From contig JAVHNS010000010.1 in the NCBI GenBank assembly GCA_036872755.1, positions 248,001 to 312,000 on the forward strand: a stretch of DNA of 64,000 bases, written 5' to 3'. The stretch comes from Orbilia blumenaviensis. Its lineage: Eukaryota; Ascomycota; Orbiliomycetes; Orbiliales; Orbiliaceae. Positions 11,101 to 23,726 of this stretch are shown here, piece by piece; within the stretch, counting starts at the first letter, position 1, and every line of letters begins with the position of its first letter. A program made the position numbers and the translations under genes. The notes under the pieces are model-generated. The model ran no database searches. It saw only the letters and a program-made list of their open reading frames with translations, and was not told where the DNA came from.

Positions 11101-12907
11101 TGACATGTTGTATTCCGAAACGCAACCTTGAGAAATGCATGCTTCAAGCTGATATCGCAAAGAATATGGAAGGGGCGTTCTATTGTAGTCGCCTAATATC
11201 TGTCCAAGGTAGGACTCCCCTGAAGATAGTGCAGGGGGGTCAATCACGTCCCAGACCGGCAGGTTTTGGTCATCTCTCAGCGTAAAGTTCGACATTTGTT
11301 TCATGGGAATATTGAAATCCTTGAGGGCTCGAACCATATACTTGAAATCATCGGCCCGGTGTCCATCCAGACTGAATGATACTAGATAAGTTGTCCAACG
11401 CCCGATGTCGATGGTAGGCTTTTTTTTCCGGATGGCCAGAGGTTCGCTCCGAAGATCATGGCTGTTTTCAACGATGTCTGTTTGACGAAACCAGGTATCC
11501 CATTCCGTCCAACGGTGCCCGCCTGGTGTGTGGGTTCGGTCAATGTCGTGGAGTTGTCGCCAGACCTGGGGAGGGTGCTGTAGGGGAATCAAAAGCGAGC
11601 AAGACGTTTGGGGTTGACCTTCAGATGTAGTGTCATATAAACTTTGTAAAGCCACAAATGGAATCCTCATTCGGTACTTTTCCTGGCGCTGTTTTATATT
11701 TCTGCTTGAAGCCTCAAACCTCAAACCAAACCGTATCTCTAGTTGTTTCCTCGAAAGATCGACCTGAAATGTGACACGAAGCGGTTTCTTCCAATCACCC
11801 CCTCGCTCGGATGGCTCTATAGCAAACATTGACATCATGGTCGCTTCGTGGACCATAAACCCAAAATCTAGTTTTTCAACAGGCAGTTCCTAAATGCTCA
11901 TGTTAGACCATTTTGAGATGGTTGGGTATGCTCGGTGGAGATGTGTCTTACAAAAGATTCTGGGAAGCTGATAGCTCTGTTGACAGGGTTCGCGAGCATC
12001 TGAGTTGGCCGAGGATGTTCCAAGATAAGCCTAACTTTATATGGGTCTCCTCCTTTGACGGGGATATTCATGGTGCCATCATGGAGGGACCCTTTGGGGG
12101 GCGGACTTCTCGGGGATTCCGTTAGCACCTACTAGGGCTACAACTGGGCAAACATGGGAAGTATGAAGATAAAAAATTTAAAGCGTTGTCGAGCACTTAC
12201 CGAAACCTGACAGTTGCACAGACTGGAGGGGGTTCGTCAAACCGCCTTGGAGCCATTCCACCCCTGTTTCTTTCGTTTTCCCAGATTTCTACCTCTTCTA
12301 TCTTTCCATACTTTGAGAATAAAGAATAAAGTTCGAGTGTGGTAATGCTAGGCGGAAGGTCGTATACTTTAAGCTTCTGGTCGGGTTGAGTTCTCCTTTC
12401 AATGAATTGTTCGTATCTTTCGTCTCCGCAAGGGTCTAATTCAGATAAAGAGTTTTCTGGGTGCCCAGCATCGGGGTGGTTCTTATCTGGAGTCTGATAA
12501 GGGAAACCTTTTATACCAGGAGCCTGACTGCGGAAGATTGCGCTGGGCATGTTTTCGGGAAGATGAGTATCCAATTGCTCTAGGTTTGGAGTAGTCTCGG
12601 TGGGCTTAAAAGGAAGCGGCTGAGTAGCTTTTGCCCGAACCCTCCGCGTCACTTTGAACTTAGAAGCAGATGTTGGCCTTGCCTGTGGATACCGTGAGGA
12701 TGTATTTCTTGAAGAAGAAGAAAAAGAAGAAGATGATGATGACGACGATGAGGTTGAGGTTGAAACAGTGGTGCAGGTGGAAGGTGAAGGTGAAGGTGAC
12801 AATGATGGAGTAGATGAAGGCGAGAAGTTGGCTTCATCCGGAGGAGCAGGAGGAGGAGGAAGAGGAGAAGGGCTTATGTTAGAAGAAGATGGAATAAACT
12901 GCGCCAT
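8171..12907 (-). CDS. RNA-dependent RNA polymerase of the RNA-silencing type
   Basis: Cellular RdRPs of this family make double-stranded RNA that Dicer cuts into small RNAs (quelling, meiotic silencing, heterochromatin). Five exons (12907-12201, 12108-11952, 11889-10533, 10475-9270, 9198-8171) give 1,484 residues. Residues 1-110 are low-complexity Ser/Pro-rich. Residues about 177-260 resemble an RRM, starting LKVYDLPPSITTLELYSLF, as in the RDR1/2/6-like clade. The catalytic core contains VERNGFCFSDGCGTISPSAA (about residue 760), GDLRVVNAVDNPDLRHLKNV, and the metal-binding signature DLDGD at 1064-1068, intact. The downstream block SAECIELAGLHSLAVDFPKTG is restored by the 71-nt intron 9269-9199, which supports that splice choice. 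The C-terminal 60 residues are hydrophilic. Which paralogue it is (QDE-1, SAD-1 or RRP-3 type) cannot be settled from reading alone. Confidence 0.95.
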
Positions 12908-15900
12908 CGTTGCTTAAGCTTTTGGGTTGTCAAAGGCGTGCAGCCCGTCACTGCACCAGCAGGCCACCCGCCGCCAAAACCCAAACACAGTATCAGACCG
13001 CACCAGGCACACGATGACTCCCAGGTACACAACTGAAACAGTAACAGCCGACCGCCCTTTCGGATAACTAGCCTGCAGATGGAAGAGTGCTATTTGCCAG
13101 GAGCTGTGGGTCAACACGCAAAAGAAACCCGCAATTAGTGCCTGAAATGCAGTAATCCTGCAGCTGCACAAGCCGTCCCTAGCTCAGTATAATCGTCCCA
13201 ACCTTACGCCTGATTCAAGATCCCATAGGCATTTCTCCGGAATTGTGGTAGAACTAGTGGGGTGTACGTTATCGATGTTACGATGGTGACCTCCAGGTCC
13301 TGGCTTCCAGATGCGGACTTTTGTCTGCAGACGTTTCGATATATATGTTGGAAGTTGCGTTGTTGCTGTTGGATTTGGTTCGCAGGATGTTGCCACGGCT
13401 ACAGCTGCAAAAGGTGCCTGGAATTTACTATCACCTGATGAAAATGTCGAGAATGTACTGACACGCACCGCATGACCGTGGCATTTCGATCAGTACTAAA
13501 AAGTGTCTACCTAATCCACCCGATACGTTAAAACGTACCTAGGACCAGTGGGTTGGATGATAGTTAAGCCCGAAGAGAATTCGTACTCCAGTCCAGATAT
13601 GATTCCGATTTGATTGACCCCGTCGCGTTGCACCTCACTGTGTAGCTGAGCTGGTATCGTCACGGGTCGAGGGCTGGTACCAACTGGTGTGTGTGTTTGG
13701 AAGAGTATAGCCTACTAACCGCGATCTTTAGTACCAGCTCTTCGTTATATCTTAGTCCGTAATTAAGTTGTTAGACCTAAACTATAAACGTTATAGTTAA
13801 ATGTCAAATTCCGGGTTCCCACTAATGAGAGGCAACTTGAAAAACCAACTTCTGACATTTAACTGCCAGGCACCCCCCAAAACTCCGCTTCGAAATATGC
13901 ATCTTCCATTGGAAGAAATAACATTGTTCCCACAACCAAAACTCCCGTCAACGTGCCTTCCTTGGAAATGTACTAGCTCAGCAGCTAACGTGTAAATTCG
14001 GACGTGCATCGCCCTTACCACAGGCCAACCTTAACACTCTCTAGTTTCCAAAAAGCTTCTGGGCTCAAGCGGCTGGAACGGTTTGGACCTGACCCGCTTG
14101 CGGGCTTTACCAGACTGGAAAAAATAAAAAAACAAAAAAATACAAAATAAAGAGATGATATGCGTTCCTGAGCCACTGCGACGTGGGAGTAATATTCACT
14201 TTCGTGCAGCTGGCCAGACATGGCCATCCGACAACGCACTTGCATACGACTGTCTGGTTTGGCGTAACCACGCTACGTATAAGACAGGTTTACCTCTGTG
14301 AGCTGTTCCAAACCTTGGGGCGGTATTTAGGTCGGCGTCTTATTCGTGAATCGCTGTTGCGACCTTGATTGTTTGCTTCAAAGGCGAGGCAGCTATTTCT
14401 TGTGGACTAAACTATACGTACTTGATAGTATACAGTATATACATGCACATGATCCTGCTAACAATAGCTCCACAAACGTGCACATTCGTCTTTCAATCAA
14501 TTTGTGCCAACTGTAGTGGTAACTGCCCATGTATCGATGCAATCTGCATTTTTGTCCCACAAAGAGGCGAGCTACTGCACTTAATGCGTTACATTACATC
14601 CCTATTCCGGTCTAATATCGAGTTTCGTGGAATGACATCCGCACGATGGCCCATCTATACTACGTATGGCATTTTATATTCTTTGCGTGGAGGATTTTCT
14701 CGATCCATCTAGCCGTACATAGTCGTTGTAAATATCGCTATATATTATACACACGTGCGCATGTGTGTGTCGTGCATTTCAACGACCCTATATCCCTCTA
14801 CATATATCGGACAGTTAACGTTCGTATACTAAAGTATGTTATCAAGTAAAACATAATCTCAAAGTTTTTTTTTTTTTTTTTTTTTTTGGGGGGGGGTAAT
14901 GCAGAATATACAATTACATTGCTGATTTCAAAGTGTGTGGTTTCATGCAAACCCATTCGCATACTGCGGCCTTTTATATGAAGTCTAGTATTGGTTGCTG
15001 GTGCCTGAAGCATCGAAGCCTCTTATGCTTCTGCCTTGAGCTCCAGACTCAATTGAGATCACTCTGATAACAAAGATCCAAGAATGCACGTGCCCGCCCT
15101 GGCTGTTCTCGAACATTATTGATCGCAAATGCAATGCAATGCAATGCATACTTGTCACAAGCGAGCAAGAATTTCTCGTCAAGCAAGATCCAGTACATTG
15201 TCCAACCGATTCACAACGACCATACGTATACTACCGAGGTCATGAGTTTAATACAAACGAGGGCTGGAGGCTCAATTGGGAGGGGATGTGGGTATGTGAC
15301 GTGATAGATATCTTACACCCCTGCATTTTGCAGGTTGTGATTGAAATTTCTATATTATAACATTCTCCCTGCAAGAGCTAACCATTGAGTTTTACCAAAT
15401 GATATCACCAAGCCTCAGTCGTAAAGCCCGGCCGAACCCTTGCAAAGACACATTTTGGATAGTTCCGTGGCCGTGCGGGAGACCCAACACGGGAGAAAGT
15501 GCACCCCACGATGTGGAGAAAAGTTCCCGACTGGAGATCCTGAAACAGTTAGTAAGTCACGCGTGGGATGCCTTATCGAATATTCGGTGCAAGGACGAAT
15601 CGATGTCCTTTCAAAGACAAATTAGTGGGATTCTCTACCCAAATACTAATTCGGCGAGCTGCGAGGCCAAGGCCAAATGAGCGCCCGGGATTTGGCGGTG
15701 AAAATATTTTCTGTTAGACAGCGGGAGGGAATTCAACTTCGGTAGTTAGAACTACTAGGATTTTCCCGTTTTTATTTCAGACATTAGGCTTCAAATTGAT
15801 CGGATTGTTACGGCCCCGAAACTACCAAGCTACTTTGCGAAGTGTAGTTCTTTGTCATGGTTATTAAGTCGCGTAACGATATACAAATCGATACCCCATC

Positions 15901-17980
15901 CTCCAATCCACTAACTTGGAAGCTAGCACCTTCGTCTCGATGTCGAAGAACGTCCTTAGCTCCCGCTATGCCCAGAATCGAACCACACCAGGGAATGCTA
16001 ACATTTATATATTAGTCGATATAGGTACAGGTACCCCGCAATTGTTGAACGGGTGTAACGGGTTTCGAGACGATGTAAGGGACCCAATCCGTGGTTTCAG
16101 GCCAATGAACAGAGCATCAAACGATTTCGACAAATAAAGGCCTGCCGAAATCGATCAAGATGTTTCGGCAACTGCTCGCGAGATCAGAGCAAGCCGCAGG
16201 TGTTTGCCGCGGGCACATCCACAAAAGTAAAAAAAAATACGGCCGAAAATATCGTCCGATACCGTAGATTTAGACAAGTCGGATACCGACGAATATATGG
16301 ATTGAGCGTTCCGCAGGACGCAGCATTCCCACTCGTGACTACTTGACTAAGACAATCACAACATTACACGGCAGGCTGAGCGTTTTCTCGGATGTCCACC
16401 CGTCCAGAAACTCCTGTGCTCGGGCCAGACTCTCTTTTGCCTTCCAGGTATGCACAGCAGTGCATCTTTATTCTTATTTTATTTTTATTTGATTTTTTCC
16501 TTCCTTCTTTTTCGTTGCAAGCTAGGGTTGGCCCAGGCCTGTTCCCGTCGCTTATAACACTCTACGTCGAATTCTGCATTCGTCTTATGCCTTGCATGGC
16601 TCCTCAAGGAGCTTTCTTTTTCTTACGAGGCACTAGCCATACTTGACTCAAAGAATCGAGGACATTTAGAAGAAAAAGGGGGTGAGCGAAAAATACTAGA
16701 TTTCGATACAAATTGCAAACGGATAGGCTAGGTCGCTGACATGACATCGTATCTCCATACAATTTCAAAGCGAAAAAAAAAAAAAAGGAAAATAGTAGGA
16801 CCTTGTTTGTGCAGTCCCGAGAGATTATTGCTATTCGTCTGTGATGCCTTCCTATCCTCAGCTGCAGCACAGCAGGAAAGGTTTAAACCCTGGGAACTGT
16901 TGAGCTCTCTCGCACCTGAGTCGTGCTGGCCAGGTACATAAAGTACGCAATAGTCGGGTATATAATTGCGACGAATCCAGCAGCCTTTTCCGGAAACCCT
17001 TTGAATATTTCGCAGTTTGGTGATCTGTTGTGTTTAAATTTCGTCTATTGTAGCTATTCTCAGGCATCACCTGCATCCGACGCGCATAACCAAGAAACCA
17101 ACGTACGTATACGTACATAAATGAATACATAATCGTCTTAACATCTGAGCATCTGACAAAAATATCAAGTAAGGTTGGCAGGTCCCGAAATCTCGAAACT
17201 TTTGCGACAGTTCCGGGGTCCAGGAAGCGCTCCCGCTTTAGTCTAGTGGCGATATTCGGCTCGATATCACAGATTAGCTTTGGCAGGTCCCATCGCCTTA
17301 TATAGCTTATACTCTGTTTGCCTTAGGTCTTGGACGAACAAGCGTTGGCCCTTTACATCACAAGCGGCCCAGGAAAACGACCAACAGCAGGCAGTCCCTG
17401 TTCTACGCACCACCAATCGATCCTCGACGTGGGTTCAGAACAGACGAACCCCACAAAGCGCAATATTCCATTACACGAGTCCACTGCTGTGCGCACACGC
17501 ACATTGTCCGGTCCTTTTTTTTTTTTTTTTTTTTTTTTGTGGATCCAAATTGGTACCAGTAGACAACTAAAGTACTACTCGACTACTAGTACTTAAAGGG
17601 TGTGCATATCTGCTCTAATTCGCCAGCTAATCACAGCGGGGCGGGTTACGGCAAAGCCAGTTACTTAGGTAGTAGTTAAGAGAGCTCTTGTGACCTGAGT
17701 ATGGGGAACGAGCTTCGATCATTGCATATATAGCCTGAGGCGTACTAAAGAGATCCACTTAAGTACATCCCAAGATAAGTACAAAAACACACGAAGTACT
17801 TAAACCAAGTCCCTTGCCTTGATATACTGGTACGGCGTAAGTCAAGGAGCTCTATTCCCCAATTCCCTCATTTGCAAGCTTGCTTCCAAGAATTAAAGTA
17901 GGCACAAAGGCCCTCAAAATTCTGTCCGCCGTAGGCTAACGACCCGAATTCGGGGATCTGCCCAGGAACTATAGCTCTGA
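12908..17980. other. Gene-free stretch of about 5 kb
   Basis: This starts with the promoter of the RdRP gene and ends at the D-lactate dehydrogenase promoter. It holds homopolymer runs (T23G9 at 14865-14896, T24 at 17515-17538), a short GCAAT-type tandem (15127-15149) and AGTACTT/AAGTACTT motifs between 17565 and 17810. Open frames of up to 115 codons exist, but none shows a domain or a convincing exon pattern. No transposase or reverse-transcriptase motif was seen. It may be degraded repeat DNA, which is inference. Confidence 0.45.
14865..14896. repeat. Homopolymer tract T23 followed by G9
   Basis: Twenty-three T residues run directly into nine G residues. Similar T or A tracts of 19-30 nt occur at intervals across the window. 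It could be an old retroposed poly(A) tail or simple slippage; no coding remnant lies next to it. Confidence 0.9.
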
Positions 17981-17987
17981 TATATAA
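17981..17987 (+). promoter_or_regulatory. TATA box candidate for D-lactate dehydrogenase
   Basis: TATATAA lies 182 nt upstream of the ATG at 18169 on the same strand. The context (TATATAAGCT) matches that of the other TATA candidate at 693-699 (TATATAAGCT). This is assigned by position only. Confidence 0.35.
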
Positions 17988-18168
17988 GCTCGGTTCCGTT
18001 ATTCCATTGCACCTCCTCGCATATTCAAACTAAGGAGTACTCACCCCGCAGCCGTACTCGGTACTATACCGCGGGCTCTTTCGCCGCTATAAGGATTTTG
18101 AGCTTAACCCCCCAAGAAAGCGACATCTTTGCAAACATTGCATTACTGTCCAACACAGCGTATTCACT

Positions 18169-20923
18169 ATGGCTTCAAATAGAGCCATGCTCAACGCCTT
18201 TATGGCAAAAGATTTCTTATCAGTTCCTTCAAAAGTCGGAGCTATTACGAGGAGACCACTAAAGACAAATCCTTTCGTCGGACGCCCTCGGTCATACGCA
18301 TCCACTTCTAAATCGAAAGCGTATTCAAATTACCGACAAAACACAAACTCGGGTTCTCATAGGCCCGAAGGGGCAGGGCCTTGGTCTATGCCCAAAGTAC
18401 TAGCTCTGTCCGCTTTCACAGGGGTCGGATCATACTTTTGGGGGATCAAAGGTACTGAGAGAAATCCTGCCTTAGAGGCATCTACTGTCCACAATTTGCA
18501 AGAAATTCCAGTGTATGGAACTGGGAAAGATATGCAAAATGTAAGTTCGGTGTATTCGTGTTTATTCGCAAAGGCTCCCACCCAGAAATTTCGGTTATAA
18601 ATTCTAATTCATGCCAACTATGTAAATAGGCTATCCGTGAGATTCGTGAGCTACTTGGCAACGATGCAATTAGCACTGACGATGAGGATCTTCTACTTCA
18701 TGGCTATTCCGAATGGTCTACAACAAATGTTGAAAGGCTACCGGTCGCCGTCGTTTATCCTAAGAACACTCAAGAAGTGTCAGTGATTGCTAAAACTTGT
18801 CATAAATACCGAGTTCCAATGAGTAGGTCGTACATCTTCTAATACAATCTGGTAGCTTCGCTAATGATCGAGATGGTAGTTCCATTTTCTGGAGGATCAA
18901 GTCTTGAGGGAAACTTCTCTGCCCCATATGGTGGTATGAGTATAGACTTCTCTTATATGGATCAGATAATAGCCATGCATGAAGACGAGTGAGTACAAAC
19001 AAACTCCTATACATTTCTAAGCTTAAGGTTTATGGAGCTAAATCCCCCCCAGTATGGATGTTGTAGTTCAACCAGCAGTATCCTGGATGTCATTGAACGA
19101 GAAAATACAAAATACAGGCTTGTTCTTTCCTGTAGACCCGGGCCCGACGGTATGCTTTATTGTGTATTGGCAATGTACCACATCAGCTAACCTCTTCTGA
19201 CAAGGCAAAAATCGGAGGTATGGTAGGCACAAACTGCAGGTAGGCTCAAGCGATAGTCTCCATCATCTTATATAATTTAAAAACTAAGCCGAATTTAGTG
19301 GGACAAATGCTGTTCGGTACGGGACAATGAAAGATTGGGTTATTAACCTTACGGTCGTACTGGCCGACGGCACCGTTATCAAAACAAGGAAGCGCCCAAG
19401 GTAAATCAAATACGAAATTGAGGTGCTACATAATTTTATTGTATTTTTTAACTGTGCTAACTTCACTCATCCAACTATAGGAAATCTTCTGCGGGATATA
19501 ATCTTAATAGTCTTTTTATTGGGTCAGAAGGAACTCTCGGATTGGTTACTGAAATCACCTTGAAGCTTGCTGTCATACCACCGGAGACCAGCGTTGCAGT
19601 TGTAACCTTCCCATCGATAAGGGAGGCCGCTGCAGCCGCTTCGAAAGTGATACGGTCTGGGGTCCAGGTAGCCGCCGTTGAAATAATGGACGAGGTGCAG
19701 ATGATGGTTATCAATAAATCCAAGTCAACTAAGAAGGTGTGGAAAGAGGAACCAACGTTATTCTTCAAGTGAGTTTTGCACCCCGTCGAACGGGGTCACG
19801 AGTGCATTCTGAAATTGTTTATGCTGAATGTGCCGCTGACCATTGGCAATGATCACGAGCTCAGATTCTCAGGAACTCAGTCAGGGGTACGTATACTAGT
19901 CAAACTGTGCATTCTCGCGCAATACCCTCGTCGTAATTTGGGAATACGGTTGTCCTGATTGGGCCGTAACTCTACAATCCCTGGGAAGGTTCTATGATAA
20001 GCTGCATATAGATGTTATAAATACTGAGCATGCACCTTTCGGCTAATATTGACATCTGATATATATAGATACAAGCAGACATCGATACTGTTAGGACCAT
20101 CGCAAAAGATTTCAATAGTGGGGAATTCGAATTTGCGCGGACAATCGAAGAACAAAAGACTCTATGGTCAGCGAGAAAAGAGGCATTGTGGAGCATGCTC
20201 GCACTACGTGAAAAGAGCGGGGATGTCTGGTCAACGGATGTCGCAGTGCCTCTGTCAAGACTCGCTGATATCATTGGTATTATACCTCAACTTGTTGGAT
20301 TTTGACCCCGACCAACGCATGCTGCCCCCGCATCCTGAAAGAGGGAGAAGAGCTGATAGGTGATATTCCATGATAGAGCTTTCGAAAAAGGAGCTTGATG
20401 ATCTAGGCATGTTCGCAAGTGTCCTTGGCCATATCGGCGACGGCAACTTCCATGAAAGTATTATGTACGATAAAACCAACCCGAAGGAACGAGCAGCCGT
20501 TGAGCAGTGCGTTCACACCATGGTCGATCGTGCTCTCGAGATGGAGGGTACATGCACTGTAAGCTTTTGTATCCAACCCCCACACAGTACATAGCGCGTT
20601 CTAATACCACTCTGAAATGTTTAGGGCGAGCATGGTGTGGGTCTTGGTAAGAAGGTTGGTATCTCCACATCTATTCCGCATCCCTTAACCACGTCGCTAA
20701 TCCCTGGTAGGAATATCTATTGAAAGAATTGGGCGTCGATACTATTGGTGTTATGCGAAAAGTTAAGCTTGCTTTGGATCCTCTGTAAGTTTATCCCAGC
20801 CCTATATCCTTAATCCCATTTTTATTGCAGGGCGGCTTCGTGTTAATGCATATGCACCTTGCTTAAAGTTGGCTCCTTAACCCCGGGAAGATTGTCGACG
20901 TGATCTCGCCCGAGATCAACTAG
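18169..20923 (+). CDS. DLD1: D-lactate dehydrogenase (cytochrome), mitochondrial
   Basis: This FAD enzyme oxidises D-lactate to pyruvate and passes electrons to cytochrome c in mitochondria. Thirteen exons join in frame: 18169-18540, 18630-18822, 18880-18988, 19053-19149, 19205-19239, 19299-19400, 19481-19768, 19865-19886, 20069-20276, 20377-20558, 20625-20654, 20711-20784, 20869-20923 (588 residues). The basic N-terminus looks like a mitochondrial presequence, followed by a hydrophobic segment near residues 75-92. FAD-binding family blocks are [20 protein letters not shown], [20 protein letters not shown] and [10 protein letters not shown]. The C-terminal FAD-oxidase domain has GHIGDGNFH (493-501) and [13 protein letters not shown] (from 537). 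Several splice sites were chosen by family fit: 18880 (restores IPFSGG), 20377 (skips an in-frame stop) and 20869 (restores [11 protein letters not shown]). Exons of 22, 30 and 35 nt are notable. Confidence 0.92.
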
Positions 20924-21664
20924 GTTAATTGATTCAACACTCTACTATGATCTCATGATCTCGCCATCAGAAATATGTGTTTGCATGTGGATATCCCATG
21001 TAACTAACACTGAAACTCTCCTATGCGTCATCGACAGAGTCAAAGAGCTCACTCTCTTACGGAGGGCGTTTTTCTTTTGTGTTTTGTCTACCCCGCCTTC
21101 CCTTTCCCCTTTTTTCCCTTTCGCTTTTTACTGTAGTAATCGCTTTTTGCAAATTTTGTTTCGATCCTTGTTTCTAGCATGTTGTTATCATTACTATCAT
21201 TGGGGGGCGTCTTAATTGTTTGGAGGAGCGCTGTACCTTACTACAGCATTCTATAGACGTAATTACTATATAAATGCCTGTTTTATATCATTTTATATGG
21301 GCTGTGTCATCTCGTATTTAGTTGCGGGATACCTTCGTCAGTACGATGTAATCCTCATATGGGTGCCTACGTAGCTACATCCAGATTTTGAATTCGTATC
21401 CTGACTCAGCGATCCTATGGTTTGGTCTGGAGAGCCTTGTCTGGAGTTAAATTATATTACCGCCAATACTGGAACCAAATTTGGCTAAATGAGATCACGG
21501 GTGGGGGGGTATCATTTATCTTTTGGCTTGTATGCACGATATTTAGGTCCCGGGGTGCGCCACCGCCACGAAATCTACCCGCCTATCTTTCAGCTTATAT
21601 ATATCTATATATCAAAGACGTATTCTCGGTCCTTAAAGATGCATAATCTAATTCCTATCTAAAT
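20924..21664. other. Convergent intergenic region
   Basis: The 3' ends of D-lactate dehydrogenase (plus) and aspartate-semialdehyde dehydrogenase (minus) face each other here. The stretch includes pyrimidine-rich segments (about 21070-21180) and no recognised gene. Confidence 0.45.
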
Positions 21665-22967
21665 TTACAGCAGCCCCTTGATCACAGCTACCTCTGCATT
21701 TAGGATAGATGAACCCGCGGCACCAAGGACAGCTAAGAAAGAAAAGAAAAGAAAATTAGCATCAATCCATAATTGATCATGGTGACGACTGATATAGTGG
21801 CGGACTTACTGTTGTGCGATAACGCCACAAACTTAATATCGAAGACATTATCTGGGCGGACCCTCCCTACGCTAACTGCATACCCTCCCTCGGTTTCTCG
21901 GTCTAGCCTAGGCTGCGGTCTATCGTCTTCCTCCATGACTACAATAGCATCCTTCGGCGCACTTGGGCAACCAAGCTCTTGTGGTTCACACGTATAATTC
22001 CTCAAAGCACTCTTAATCTCTTCGATGCTCGGTGGCGGCTGCTTCTCAAACTTTACGTTGACACAGGCGGTATGGCCGTCCATGACTGCCACACGGTTGC
22101 ACTGCGCAGATACAGCTACCTGGAGCATTTCGAAAGCAGTACCCTCGGAATTAACACCACCAAGAATCTTACCAGTTTCCCACTCAATCTTCTCCTCTTC
22201 ACCAGAAATATATGGAACTACGTTGTCGAGGATGTCCATCGAGGGGACACCAGGGTAGCCTCCACCAGAGATAGCTTGTAAAGTGGTCACAGCTACGGCG
22301 GAGAGGGGACCGAAGGCCTTTACTAGCGCCGCCAGTGGGACGACTAGCCCCGTTGTCGAGCAGTTCGCATTTGTAACCAAGAAGCCCTTGGATAGACCGT
22401 GGGTCTTCATCTGGTGGGGGATGATCGAGAAGTGGGATGTGTTTACTAGCGGCACGATGAGCGGGGTAAGAGGATCTCGCCGGTAGTTCTTCGCATTGGA
22501 GAAAGTAGGGATGTTAGCCTTCAGAAAGGCCATTTCTATAGGGCTCCACAGCTGTGTATTAGTAAATCGCCTTGCAGATCGGCCATGTCCATCCATAGGC
22601 AATAGAAGGCGCATACCAATATCTCCAGCTACATCAGCGTCCAAACCAGAGAATACGATATCGCAATTTGCGAATCCCTCCGGTGTGCATTCCTTTACAA
22701 TCATATCTTTCACCTTCTGTGGCATCAATGAAGCCTGCTTCCACCTTGTGGCATCTTTATAGGCCTTCCCAGCGGACCTACTCGAAGCGCCAACGGCAAT
22801 GAGGTCGAAGTAAGGATGCTGGGATAGAAGCAAAATGAATCTTTGGCCCACGCTACCAGTGCAGCCAAGAACGCCTATTTGCATGTATGTTAATTAGTAT
22901 ATTAGATTTCCAATATCTTAGTTAATTGTTATCGGCGCATACCGCAGGTTTTCCTTGCCTCAGCCAT
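21665..22967 (-). CDS. HOM2: Aspartate-semialdehyde dehydrogenase
   Basis: This enzyme reduces aspartyl-4-phosphate with NADPH to aspartate semialdehyde, the branch point to threonine and methionine. Four exons (22967-22943, 22874-22617, 22535-21810, 21732-21665) give 358 residues, normal for the fungal enzyme. The 25-nt first exon supplies MAEARKTC, and splicing yields the dinucleotide-binding [13 protein letters not shown]. The active-site Cys lies in [15 protein letters not shown], and the [17 protein letters not shown] block follows. The intron 22616-22536 is 81 nt and stop-free, so the unspliced frame reads through about 27 extra residues. The family sequence ([17 protein letters not shown] across the junction) shows that it should be removed. 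The last exon restores [17 protein letters not shown]. Confidence 0.96.
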
Positions 22968-23726
22968 GTTAGAAGTGTAAGGTGTAGGCTAGGTTTGGGC
23001 GACTCAGGAAGAGTTATTTTCTAGTGGTATGAATAATGCAGACAATTTTTTTGACAGAATCTTCGAAACTAGCTGTCTTTAAATGGAACGCGGATAGTTC
23101 GAACCTTTTTAGCCGCCAATGGAGCTATAAGGGGGGATGTTTGAGTCAAATAGGTTCCTGTTGGAGGCGTTCAAGCCCACCTTACCGACATCGGGTTGAG
23201 TTTTTGGCCACCGATCCGGCTTGCGCTCGCTTGTGAAATAGACTTGCCCAGACCGTCTGTTCCACGAGAGGATTACTAAATATTACGCTTTGATTGATTG
23301 ATCGTATCTAAATCTATCGCATGCAACCCCACGCGAGCTTGAATTCATGAGCACGGATAATATCTAGTATTATTGCCAGAGCTTTTATTCCCATCCACAC
23401 GATCAACACCCATGAAGATGGTATAATAATATATATAACAAGGAGAAGGTCGTAGACCGAAATCTGAGGATGTGGATAAGTCGTCATCGGAGTATGAGGA
23501 AGAGGAAGAAGAGGGGTAATGGAGAAATCATCCAGGTGGCACGCCTGGACGAGATGAGATAGGGCTCTTAAAGGGATTTGACATGATGGAGCGGCTTCGT
23601 GAGTAAAACGTCCAGAGCAAGAGAAAACAGCGGAGGAAAAATGTACAGCCCAACAATGGAGGAATAAGCGTAGGAAAATGAACAGAGTCAGAAAACACCG
23701 TATATTAAATAAGAAAAGTAACGAAT
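22968..23726. other. Intergenic region between HOM2 and RPS4
   Basis: This holds the HOM2 promoter and the 3' flank of RPS4. The frame of the fourth RPS4 exon reads on through this region by chance but is removed by splicing at 23832. No gene was recognised. Confidence 0.45.

Noticed and set aside
12649..12917. Frames opposite the RdRP N-terminus rich in His/Leu or Glu/Asp
   Set aside because: They are shadows of the Ser/Pro low-complexity exon on the opposite strand.
16392..16646. Possible two-exon small gene: MSTRPETPV start, GTATGC donor at about 16448 and a pyrimidine-rich intron-like stretch ending in CTAG near 16526
   Set aside because: The joined product would be only 58 residues with no recognisable feature, and the pyrimidine tract could arise by chance; no support from neighbours.
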